5,161 bases of DNA from an uncultured Spirochaetaceae bacterium (GTDB taxonomy: Bacteria > Spirochaetota > Spirochaetia > Treponematales > Treponemataceae). Below are positions 1-5,161 of this stretch, piece after piece; the stretch's first letter is position 1, and each line of letters starts with the position of its first letter. The position numbers and the translations under genes were made by a program. The notes below the pieces were generated by a model. It had not been told where the DNA came from. It ran no database searches and saw only the letters and a program-made list of their open reading frames with translations. The stretch covers positions 1-5,161 of the forward strand of contig CADBRC010000060.1 in assembly GCA_902796985.1 (NCBI GenBank). The letters are read 5' to 3'.

Positions 1-294
1 ATTGATACCGGAATAGGCGGAGAAGTTGCCGTTTCCCTGGGCGAGCACATGAAGAAATTGTCCGTGGACAAACAGGTTTTGTGCATAACGCACCTTGCAA
101 GTATTGCGGTTTTTGCCGATAATCAGATAAAGATAGCCAAAGATGTCGCTGGAGACAGCACATCGACAGACGTGTTCCCGGTGGGTGGGCAGGAGCGCGT
201 CAAAGAGATAGCAAGGATGCTCTCGGGCGACAGCGACTCACAGCAGTCGCTTGAGCATGCCGCTGCCATGCTTCATAAATACGGAGGTTTGTGA
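1..294 (+). CDS. recN: DNA repair protein RecN, C-terminal fragment (5' end outside window)
   Basis: The reading frame is open from base 1 and encodes the last 97 residues of RecN, an SMC-like ATPase that acts early in double-strand break repair. The fragment opens with IDTGIGGEVAV, the segment just after the Walker B aspartate/glutamate (usually DEIDTGIGG). It continues with VLCITHLASIAVFADNQIKI, which matches the switch-histidine region (E. coli has VMCVTHLPQVA). The later stretch ERVKEIARMLSGD corresponds to the conserved LQELARLLGG segment near the RecN C-terminus. The ATG at 49 is internal and not the start; the N-terminal Walker A half and the coiled-coil arms lie upstream of the window. 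The stop TGA (292-294) shares one base with the ATG of the next gene, so the two are probably co-transcribed and translationally coupled. The family call is firm; only truncation by the window limits it. Confidence 0.93.
   Translation: MDTGIGGEVAVSLGEHMKKLSVDKQVLCITHLASIAVFADNQIKIAKDVAGDSTSTDVFPVGGQERVKEIARMLSGDSDSQQSLEHAAAMLHKYGGL
283..287 (+). promoter_or_regulatory. Shine-Dalgarno that decides the start of the gene at 294
   Basis: GGAGG lies inside the recN coding end. It is 6 bases before the ATG at 294 but only 3 before the alternative GTG at 291. Normal spacing therefore favours ATG 294, which also gives the common TGATG stop/start overlap. Confidence 0.7.
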
Positions 295-1094
295 TGGCAA
301 CAAGTAATGAGAAGAGGACCGAGTTCAGCGACCGCTGCAAACCCATCAAGGAGCAGATAAAGGCGGTTCTGGACAAGGAGAAGGCTCAGAACGCCGATAT
401 CAAGACGAATCCGGACGGGGCAGAGATAAAGAAGCTGGCCCTTGCCGACATGATGCTCTCCCTTTCCTCTTTGTACATGGCGCAGAATACCCTGTCCGTG
501 AACATTCTCAACTTCAAGAACAACGATGCGCTTAATGACGCGCGCAAGATAATCTACAAGGCCCTCATCTACATGGAGGACGTGGTTTCCAACTATGTGG
601 ACTGCCCCTACGCAGACCTTGAGCCCAAGCTCGCCGCGATTGCCAGTATCCCGATAAAGCAGCGCTACTATCTGGTCCGCAAGTTCGGGCTGACGATAAA
701 GCTGCTTGCAGACGCCTTCGGCGATAACTCCAAGTGGAAGTGGACCTTCGTTGAAATCCGGGGCCGCTTCGTCGTCATTGCAAAGAACCTGCTGGACATG
801 AAGCAGGCGGCCAAGGACAACTTTGACCCCAATTCCGAGAACTACGAGACCTCCGTCCTGTACATCCGCCTGATCCGCAAGCTGCTGGACGACAGCGCGA
901 TGGACTACCGCGACAAGTACGAGCTGGGAAGCCGCCGCGCCGACGACATGAAGCAGGCGGTCAACCTGCTGATTGCCGCCCGCCGGGTCGCGATGGCCCT
1001 GAGTGACAACGAGGCTTCCGAGGAAATCAAGAAGAAGGCCGTCGTCTGGAAGAACAAGCTCGATGCCGACATGAAGTCCGGCGCGAGCAAATGA
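294..1094 (+). CDS. Conserved-looking helical protein of unknown function
   Basis: This encodes 266 residues from ATG 294. I do not recognise a named family. The protein is soluble, with no signal peptide and no hydrophobic stretch long enough for a membrane segment. It is rich in Lys, Asp, Glu, Ala and Leu, and reads as almost entirely alpha-helical. A charged N-terminal region (about residues 1-50) precedes helices with LALADMMLSLSSLYMAQNTL (about 50-70) and ARKIIYKALIYMEDVV (about 85-100). The C-terminus is rich in lysine. The pentapeptide DMKQA occurs twice, at about residues 168 and 218, both times early in a helix. The gene starts inside the recN stop and overlaps the next gene by 4 bases (ATGA). 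It is therefore the middle gene of a recN-unknown-HD operon, and its product may work with one of those neighbours. An adaptor or structural role is possible, but nothing in the sequence shows catalysis. Confidence 0.85.
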   Translation: MATSNEKRTEFSDRCKPIKEQIKAVLDKEKAQNADIKTNPDGAEIKKLALADMMLSLSSLYMAQNTLSVNILNFKNNDALNDARKIIYKALIYMEDVVSNYVDCPYADLEPKLAAIASIPIKQRYYLVRKFGLTIKLLADAFGDNSKWKWTFVEIRGRFVVIAKNLLDMKQAAKDNFDPNSENYETSVLYIRLIRKLLDDSAMDYRDKYELGSRRADDMKQAVNLLIAARRVAMALSDNEASEEIKKKAVVWKNKLDADMKSGASK

Positions 1095-2305
1095 ACAGGA
1101 ACCTTGCCCTCAAGATTTTTGAGGGCTTTTCCATTGTACGCTGGAATGACCTCGTGCGCCCCTTTGACATCGTGGAGATGGACAAGGACGCGGAGAAGAT
1201 GTTCAGCGCCTACATCATCGGCAAGTACGAGGAGGAGCGGGGGGTAAAGGTTGACTGGGAGTGGATGATCTATGCCTCCCTCTTTGACCTCCTGCGCAAG
1301 ATTGCCCTCTGCGACATAAAGAGCCCCGTCCAGCGGCTTATCAAGACGGAATATCCTGACGAATTCATAAAGCTCAACGAGTGGGTCCTGGAGCAGTACA
1401 AGAAGCTCATGGACGACAGGGAGCTGTTCAAGCGTTTCACTGTCTACATAGGCAACATGAGCGGAACGATTCCCTTCGCAGCCGGGCAGGAAGAGACTGC
1501 CCGCATTTTCCGCGCCGCCCACAAGTATTCTACGCTCCGTGAACTGGAGATGATAAGCCCCGTCAACGAGGCCGCCCGTCTGGAGAGCATACGCACGCAG
1601 ATAAACGCCGACCTGCAGCAGTACCTGGACCTGCGCGGCCTGCAGATGCTGATAACCCGGCAGAAGCCATTCGAGTTCCTGATGCGGATAGAGCAGCTGC
1701 GCTTCCAGACGCGGTGGAACCAGACCCCCCGGGTGCCGAAGACTTCGGTGCTGGGCCACAGCTTCTTCGTCGCCGTCCTGACCCTGCTTCTGGAACGGGA
1801 GACCGGCGAGAAGATGTGTGCGTGCAGGTTCTACAACAATTTCTTCTCCGCCCTCTTCCACGACCTGCCCGAATCCGTGACGCGGGACATCATCTCGCCC
1901 GTCAAGCAGGCGACGTCGGCCCTTCCCAACGTGGTGAAGAACATAGAGGACCTCATCGTCGCGCAGGAGCTGGTCCCCCTCATGGACGACTTCTACAGGG
2001 ACGAGGTTTTGTATTTCACCAATGACGAGTTCTCCAACCGGGTCATGCTGGAGGGACACGCGGTTCACGTGGACTGGAAGGAACTGAACGCCCGCTACAA
2101 CGAGGACTCCTTCCGCCCCGTGGACGGCCGTCTGGTCCGCCTGGCCGACCACTACGCTGCCCTGATGGAAGCGGAGCTTTCCGTCAAGTACGGCATAACG
2201 AGCCGCCATCTGGTGGATGGGCGGGCCAACCTGCTCAAGGCTTATCCTGAGGGGACGGTCATAAACGGCATAGACGCGTACGCCCTCTTCCACGGCGGAA
2301 ATTGA
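1091..2305 (+). CDS. YfbR-like HD-domain phosphohydrolase with a long N-terminal extension
   Basis: This encodes 404 residues. The C-terminal half carries the HD signature of the YfbR/HDDC2-type 5'-deoxynucleotidases. FQTRWNQTPRV supplies Arg208-Trp209, LGHSFFVAVLT supplies His223, FSALFHDLPESVTRDIISPVK supplies His257-Asp258, Glu261 and Asp266, and VRLADHYAALME supplies Asp353. These line up with the metal ligands and catalytic Glu of E. coli YfbR (RW..., EHS, HDASEVLTGD, QAD), so the active site looks intact. YfbR removes phosphate from deoxynucleoside 5'-monophosphates; the same reaction here is an inference. YfbR itself is about 200 residues, so the first ~190 residues are an extra, mainly helical region of unknown function. 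The protein should be cytoplasmic, with no membrane segments. The start overlaps the upstream stop (ATGA) and lacks a clear Shine-Dalgarno, which suggests translational coupling. The domain call is strong; the substrate is uncertain. Confidence 0.85.
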   Translation: MNRNLALKIFEGFSIVRWNDLVRPFDIVEMDKDAEKMFSAYIIGKYEEERGVKVDWEWMIYASLFDLLRKIALCDIKSPVQRLIKTEYPDEFIKLNEWVLEQYKKLMDDRELFKRFTVYIGNMSGTIPFAAGQEETARIFRAAHKYSTLRELEMISPVNEAARLESIRTQINADLQQYLDLRGLQMLITRQKPFEFLMRIEQLRFQTRWNQTPRVPKTSVLGHSFFVAVLTLLLERETGEKMCACRFYNNFFSALFHDLPESVTRDIISPVKQATSALPNVVKNIEDLIVAQELVPLMDDFYRDEVLYFTNDEFSNRVMLEGHAVHVDWKELNARYNEDSFRPVDGRLVRLADHYAALMEAELSVKYGITSRHLVDGRANLLKAYPEGTVINGIDAYALFHGGN

Positions 2306-2345
2306 GGGAATCTCGAGGGGAACTTGCTGCAGGCTTTCCCGCTTC

Positions 2346-2374
2346 TTGACAGTCCCGTTGTTTTTCTCTATACT
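2346..2374 (+). promoter_or_regulatory. Near-consensus sigma-70 promoter for the leader-aroF-tyrA operon
   Basis: The -35 box TTGACA (2346-2351) is a perfect consensus. A 17-base spacer separates it from the -10 box TATACT (2369-2374), which matches TATAAT at five of six positions. The predicted transcription start is 2380-2382, at or just before the ATG of the leader ORF. Such a strong match in GC-rich DNA, at the only sizeable gap in the window, makes chance unlikely. A strong constitutive promoter is what an attenuator-controlled operon would need. Confidence 0.85.
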
Positions 2375-2381
2375 GTCGCCC

Positions 2382-2495
2382 ATGAAACACACTGCCCGTT
2401 GGGCCGAGATTATCAATTCCTCTACGCTGGCCTACCTTTACGTGGGCTTTTTTGCTTTTCTCGGTTTCCGGCGGAGGTCACGCGCCTTGCTTTAG
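2382..2495 (+). CDS. Aromatic-rich leader peptide (37 codons), probable attenuator sensor
   Basis: The ORF runs ATG 2382 to TAG 2493-2495. It begins MKHTARW; its aromatic core is AYLYVGFFAFLGF (residues 17-29) and it ends RRRSRALL. It holds four Phe codons (2448-2450, 2451-2453, 2457-2459, 2466-2468), two Tyr codons (2433-2435, 2439-2441) and one Trp codon (2400-2402). Known Phe leader peptides such as PheL are similarly Phe-clustered. The gene downstream makes the first committed intermediate of aromatic amino acids, and a terminator sits 37 bases after the stop. Inference: stalling at the Phe/Tyr codons when charged tRNA is scarce blocks termination. The promoter puts the transcript start at or one base before the ATG, so there is no room for a Shine-Dalgarno and translation would be leaderless. 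An alternative reading is a tiny single-span membrane protein, since residues 16-29 are hydrophobic and are followed by an Arg cluster. Confidence 0.7.
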   Translation: MKHTARWAEIINSSTLAYLYVGFFAFLGFRRRSRALL

Positions 2496-2543
2496 GCGCA
2501 GGTTGTGTTTACTGATTGATTTGGTAATGCAAGGGCTTTCCGC
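2471..2543 (+). promoter_or_regulatory. Putative antiterminator pairing between leader ORF end and terminator 5' arm
   Basis: Two collinear blocks of the leader ORF are complementary to the contiguous stretch 2529-2543. Bases 2471-2477 (GCGGAGG) pair with 2537-2543 (TTTCCGC), seven pairs including two G-U. Bases 2482-2490 (GCGCCTTGC, with G2484 bulged) pair with 2529-2536 (GCAAGGGC), eight pairs. The whole 5' arm of the terminator (2533-2541) would be taken up, so this fold and the terminator exclude each other. A ribosome stalled at Phe codons 2448-2459 would leave both blocks free. A ribosome at the stop codon 2493-2495 would cover 2482-2490 and part of the first block, allowing termination. 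Found by eye; no energy was computed. Confidence 0.6.
2482..2499 (+). promoter_or_regulatory. Small hairpin over the leader stop codon (possible anti-antiterminator)
   Basis: GCGCCT (2482-2487) and AGGCGC (2494-2499) form a perfect 6-base-pair stem with the loop TGCTTT. It uses one of the antiterminator blocks and so competes with the antiterminator. In the absence of translation it would favour termination. A weaker neighbouring hairpin, TTTCC (2465-2469) with GGAGG (2473-2477), would hold back the other block in the same way. Confidence 0.5.
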
Positions 2544-2563
2544 AGAGGAAGGCCCTTTTTTTT
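2533..2563 (+). terminator. Rho-independent terminator upstream of aroF (attenuator)
   Basis: The stem GGGCTTTCC (2533-2541) pairs with GGAAGGCCC (2547-2555): nine pairs with one G-U, around the 5-base loop GCAGA. Eight T residues (2556-2563) follow directly. AA at 2531-2532 can add two pairs with the first T residues. It lies after the leader ORF and 18 bases before the aroF Shine-Dalgarno, downstream of the operon's own promoter. It must therefore be read through for aroF to be expressed, which is the position of an attenuator and not of an end-of-operon terminator. Confidence 0.9.
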
Positions 2564-2593
2564 GCCGCATACGCTGCATACAGGAGTTTTGTT

Positions 2594-3628
2594 ATGATTA
2601 TCGTTTTGAAAAAGGGCGTGCAGGAAGCCGAGCTTGATTCCTTCCTGGAAGGGGTGAAGAAGCGGGGCTTCGGCGTCCACATCTCGAAGGGCGTTGACAA
2701 GACGATTGTCGGCCTGCTCGGCGACACGTCCAAGATAGACCCGGAGGACCTGCTTGCCAGCGATGTCGTGGAGAGCGCAGAACGGGTCTCCGCCCCCTAC
2801 AAGATGGCCAGCCGGTCATTCCATCCGGAGAACACCGCCGTCACGGTCGGCGGAGGCCAGGCGGGCGTGACCCCCTGCGTCATCGGTGACGGCAAGAGCG
2901 TCGCCATCATCGCGGGGCCCTGCTCGGTGGAAAGCGAGCCGCAGCTTCTGGATGCGGCACGGGCAGTCAAGAAGGCGGGTGCAAGAATCCTGCGCGGCGG
3001 TGCCTACAAGCCCCGCACCTCTCCCTACAGCTTTCAGGGAATGGGCAAGGAGGGCCTCCGCATCCTTTCGCTCGCAAAGAAGGAGACGGGGCTTCCGATC
3101 TGCACCGAGCTCATGGCGGCCTCGGAGCTGGAGCACTTTGGCGATGTGGATTTGATTCAGGTGGGGGCGAGGAACTTCCAGAACTTCGACCTGCTCAAGG
3201 AGCTGGGCAAGGCCGGCAAGCCCATCCTGCTCAAGCGGGGGCTTTCCGGTACGATCAACGAGCTTTTGATGAGCGCGGAATACATCATGGCGAACGGGAA
3301 CGAGAACGTCATCCTCTGCGAGCGGGGCATTCGCACCTACGACGGCTACACGAGGAACTGTCTGGACCTGAGCGCGATTCCCTACCTGCACAAGGTCTCC
3401 CACCTGCCGGTCGTCGCCGACCCGAGCCATGCCTGCGGCATCCGCTGGATGGTTCCCGTGCTCGCTCAGTCCGCGGTCGCCGCGGGGGCGGACGGCCTTG
3501 AAATCGAAGTCCACTGCAACCCGGAGAAGGCCCTGAGCGACGCGTCCCAGCAGCTGCGGCCTTCGGAGTTTGAAGACCTTTGCGGCAGGCTTGCCAAGTA
3601 CGCCGCCGTGGAGGGGAGGACGATATGA
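2594..3628 (+). CDS. aroF: 3-deoxy-7-phosphoheptulonate (DAHP) synthase, Thermotoga-like type with N-terminal regulatory domain
   Basis: This 344-residue enzyme condenses phosphoenolpyruvate and erythrose 4-phosphate, the first step of the shikimate pathway. Residues 1 to about 70 form a ferredoxin-like domain starting MIIVLKKG, the counterpart of the Tyr-binding domain in Thermotoga maritima DAHP synthase; feedback inhibition by Tyr or Phe is inferred. The linker YKMASRSFHPE leads into the TIM barrel. Its motifs are IIAGPCSVES, LRGGAYKPRTSPYSFQG, QVGARNFQNFDLL, ILLKRG, LCERGIRTYDGYTRN, ADPSHACG and EIEVHCNPEKALSDASQ. The metal ligands expected from the Thermotoga enzyme are present as Cys110, His279, Glu305 and Asp316. 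Length is close to the Thermotoga protein (338). The start ATG has AGGAG at 2582-2586, 7 bases upstream. There is no fused chorismate mutase domain. The gene sits behind the attenuator and overlaps tyrA by 4 bases. Confidence 0.96.
   Translation: MIIVLKKGVQEAELDSFLEGVKKRGFGVHISKGVDKTIVGLLGDTSKIDPEDLLASDVVESAERVSAPYKMASRSFHPENTAVTVGGGQAGVTPCVIGDGKSVAIIAGPCSVESEPQLLDAARAVKKAGARILRGGAYKPRTSPYSFQGMGKEGLRILSLAKKETGLPICTELMAASELEHFGDVDLIQVGARNFQNFDLLKELGKAGKPILLKRGLSGTINELLMSAEYIMANGNENVILCERGIRTYDGYTRNCLDLSAIPYLHKVSHLPVVADPSHACGIRWMVPVLAQSAVAAGADGLEIEVHCNPEKALSDASQQLRPSEFEDLCGRLAKYAAVEGRTI
3615..3619 (+). promoter_or_regulatory. Shine-Dalgarno that decides the tyrA start
   Basis: GGAGG, inside the end of aroF, lies 5 bases before ATG 3625. 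An earlier in-frame ATG at 3580 has no such site, and its extra residues (MRQACQVRRRGG...) are an out-of-frame reading of aroF. ATG 3625 is therefore the start. Confidence 0.75.
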
Positions 3629-4512
3629 GGCGCCTGCAGGATCTGACGTACGGCATCGTTGGTCTGGGAATAATGGGCGGCTCCCTCGCCAAGGCGATAC
3701 GGGAGAACCTGCTTTCCATGAACGGAGCCAAAGGCCGCGTGCTTGCCTGCAACAGGAGCACGGCATGCCTTTCCCAGGCGATGGCGGAAGGTGTCGTTGA
3801 CCAGACCTTCACGAGCGACAAAGTGCGCGACATGCTGCCTGAGTGCGATGTCGTCTACATCTGCCTGTATCCTCATGCAACGCTGGACTTCCTTCAGGCA
3901 AACAAGGACGCGTTCAAGTCCGGGGCAATCGTCACGGACATCAGCGGGGTGAAGGGAATTTTTGAGGCAAGCCTTCCCGACCTGCTCCGCCCGGACGTGG
4001 ACTTCATCATCGGGCACCCGATGGCGGGGGGCGAGAAGGAAGGCTACGCCGCCTCCAGTGCGAAGTTCTTCGTCAGGCACAACTACATCCTGATTCCCCA
4101 GCCCTTCAACAAAGAAGAGGACCTGCAGCTGATGCGTGACCTCGTGACGGCGATGGGATTTACCCGCATAACGGAGACCGACTGCCAGACCCACGACTAC
4201 AAGATCGGCTTCACTTCCCAGCTCTGCCACGTCATTGCATCGGCCCTTGTAGAGAGCGCGGGCGACGAGGGGATAACGGCCTTCGGCGGGGGCAGCTTTG
4301 AGGATTTGACCCGCATCGCGATGATAAACGCCCCCCTGTGGACGGAGCTGTTCATCTCCAACAAGGAGAAGCTTGTGGATCACATTGACCGCTTTGTCGG
4401 CAAGATGACCGAGTTCCGCAATCTGATAGACGGCAGCGACTCCGAGGGACTCAAGGCCCTGCTTGAGGACACGAGGGAGCGCCGCATGAGGATGGGGTCC
4501 ATCCGCAGCTAG
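3625..4512 (+). CDS. tyrA: Prephenate (or arogenate) dehydrogenase TyrA
   Basis: This encodes 295 residues from ATG 3625. The enzyme oxidatively decarboxylates prephenate to 4-hydroxyphenylpyruvate, or arogenate to tyrosine. The N-terminal Rossmann domain opens with YGIVGLGIMGGSLAKAIREN, carrying the glycine motif (Gly13, Gly15, Gly18). It continues with CDVVYICLYPHATLDFL and GAIVTDISGVKG. The active-site segment IIGHPMAGGEKEGY (His131) matches the family's GxHPMAG motif, and HDYKIGFTSQLCHVIASAL (His190, His202) opens the helical dimerisation domain at the place of the usual SHLPH motif. The protein ends after that domain, so there is no ACT or chorismate mutase domain. The second beta strand ends in ACNRS with no acidic residue, which hints at NADP rather than NAD. 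The stop/start overlap with aroF (ATGA) implies coupled translation. Confidence 0.93.
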   Translation: MRRLQDLTYGIVGLGIMGGSLAKAIRENLLSMNGAKGRVLACNRSTACLSQAMAEGVVDQTFTSDKVRDMLPECDVVYICLYPHATLDFLQANKDAFKSGAIVTDISGVKGIFEASLPDLLRPDVDFIIGHPMAGGEKEGYAASSAKFFVRHNYILIPQPFNKEEDLQLMRDLVTAMGFTRITETDCQTHDYKIGFTSQLCHVIASALVESAGDEGITAFGGGSFEDLTRIAMINAPLWTELFISNKEKLVDHIDRFVGKMTEFRNLIDGSDSEGLKALLEDTRERRMRMGSIRS

Positions 4513-4530
4513 CGGCTGCCCGGTCACGTT

Positions 4531-5161
4531 ATGGACGCATACATTCTGCGGCAGTGCCGGAAGGTAACGGCCCCCATCTTCTTCGGCTACATTGCGATAG
4601 GCATTCCCTTCGGCGTCATGATCGTCCAGGCGGGCTATCCCTGGTGGATGAGCCTGTTCATGAGCCTCGTCATGTACTCCGGGGCGGGCCAGTACGTCGC
4701 CGCCGGCCTCCTAGGGGCAGGGGCAGGGGTGCTGGAAATTGTCGTCACCGAGTTCTTCGTCAACATCCGGCACATCGTCTACGGGCTTTCCCTCATAGAG
4801 AAGTCCAAGGGGACCGGCCGGTGGAAGCTCCCCATCGTGTTCACGCTGACCGACGAGACCTACGCGGTCCTCACGTCCACCGACATTCCGCCCGGAGTCC
4901 CCGCCGGCCCCTTCATGGGCTGGATAGGGCTCCTGGACTTCATCTACTGGACGGCGGGCTGCGTGCTCGGCGCGGTCGCATGCTCCTTCCTCGCCGCATA
5001 CGGGCTTTCCGATTACCTGAACGGGGTGGACTTCGCCCTGACCTCGCTCTTCGTCATCATCCTCTTCTCGCAGGTGAAGGCCTCGGGCGACTGGCTTCCT
5101 CCCGCGCTGGGGCTGGCCTCGTGCCTAGTTTCCGTCATCCTGTGCCGGGCGGGCCTGCTCG
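4531..5161 (+). CDS. azlC: AzlC-family amino-acid permease, N-terminal 210 residues (3' end outside window)
   Basis: The frame is open from ATG 4531 to the window edge. Family members are about 230-240 residues, so only the last part is missing. The hallmark segment MYSGAGQYVAAGLLGAGAG followed by EFFVNIRHIVYGLSL (about residues 48-88) is typical of AzlC, as are FTLTDETYAVL (about 104-114) and LNGVDFALTSLFVIILFSQ (about 163-181). Hydrophobic spans occur at about 13-33, 38-62, 66-88, 127-155, 166-182 and 190-210, so it is an inner-membrane protein. AzlC works with a small partner, AzlD, in branched-chain amino acid export (BrnFE in Corynebacterium); an azlD gene may follow. The start lies 18 bases after the tyrA stop without a clear Shine-Dalgarno, so re-initiation is likely. 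Its place after aroF-tyrA suggests aromatic amino acids as possible cargo, which is inference only. Confidence 0.9.
   Translation, partial: MDAYILRQCRKVTAPIFFGYIAIGIPFGVMIVQAGYPWWMSLFMSLVMYSGAGQYVAAGLLGAGAGVLEIVVTEFFVNIRHIVYGLSLIEKSKGTGRWKLPIVFTLTDETYAVLTSTDIPPGVPAGPFMGWIGLLDFIYWTAGCVLGAVACSFLAAYGLSDYLNGVDFALTSLFVIILFSQVKASGDWLPPALGLASCLVSVILCRAGLL

Noticed and set aside
795..960. 16-base direct repeat GACATGAAGCAGGCGG at 795-810 and 945-960
   Set aside because: Both copies are in frame within the helical protein and encode DMKQA. The flanks differ, so it is more likely shared helix composition and codon bias than a functional DNA repeat.
2318..2340. Short inverted repeat (GGGAA...TTCCC) after the HD gene, as a possible terminator of the recN operon
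   Set aside because: The stem is only 5 pairs around a 13-base loop and no T tract follows directly. No convincing terminator is visible between 2306 and 2345, so some readthrough into the leader region is possible.
905..2416. Long minus-strand ORF of 503 codons opposite the HD-domain gene
   Set aside because: It is an antisense shadow of GC-rich coding sequence. It spans the end of one gene, all of the next and the promoter region, and the translation shows no recognisable domain.
2324..2515. A 63-codon + strand ORF starting at TTG, also rich in aromatic residues
   Set aside because: It starts upstream of the -35 box, so the operon promoter could not express it whole. It is in another frame from the ATG leader and extends past the leader stop; its aromatic residues come from the same T-rich DNA.
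2381..2593. T-box riboswitch as an explanation for the leader
   Set aside because: The conserved T-box antiterminator sequence (AGGGTGGNACCGCG-like) is absent. The leader is only about 210 bases and contains a good short ORF, which fits ribosome-mediated attenuation better.
2816..4527. Long minus-strand ORFs (to 3766 and 3466-4527) opposite aroF and tyrA
   Set aside because: Both aroF and tyrA have complete conserved motifs on the + strand; the antisense frames are low-information mirror images.
4510..4533. tyrA and azlC are in the same frame, separated only by TAG and six further codons, suggesting a readthrough fusion
   Set aside because: azlC has a sensible ATG start and family-typical N-terminus, and nothing around the TAG points to programmed readthrough; one in three gene pairs share frame by chance.

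Overview
The window is a GC-rich, densely packed bacterial segment with every gene on the + strand. It looks chromosomal: there are no insertion sequences, tRNAs, rRNAs or CRISPR repeats. Several features would fit a spirochaete of the Treponema group: recN followed by a helical protein of no recognised family, and a long HD-domain protein. That assignment comes from general impression, not a search, and is only a moderate guess. Both ends cut through genes.

Left block (1-2305): the C-terminal 97 residues of the DNA-repair ATPase RecN, then an all-helical protein of unknown function, then a 404-residue protein. The C-terminal half of that last protein is an HD phosphohydrolase domain of the YfbR (5'-deoxynucleotidase) type. 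The three genes overlap by 1 and 4 bases and are almost certainly co-transcribed.

Centre (2306-2593): a 288-base gap that is the most interesting part of the window. It holds a near-consensus sigma-70 promoter (TTGACA, 17-base spacer, TATACT) and a 37-codon leader ORF. The leader has four Phe codons within seven, plus two Tyr and one Trp. Its ATG lies at or one base after the predicted transcription start, so it may be translated leaderless. After the leader comes a perfect rho-independent terminator, placed before the ribosome-binding site of the DAHP synthase gene. The last part of the leader ORF can pair with the whole 5' arm of that terminator and its upstream flank. This is the layout of a ribosome-mediated transcription attenuator sensing Phe (and perhaps Tyr).

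Right block (2594-5161): aroF (DAHP synthase with an N-terminal ferredoxin-like regulatory domain, as in Thermotoga), then tyrA (prephenate/arogenate dehydrogenase, ATGA overlap), then the start of an AzlC-family amino-acid permease 18 bases later. Together they cover the first step of the shikimate pathway, the tyrosine-specific step, and a membrane transporter that may export amino acids. Flux would be controlled at transcription by the attenuator and at the enzyme by the AroF N-terminal domain.
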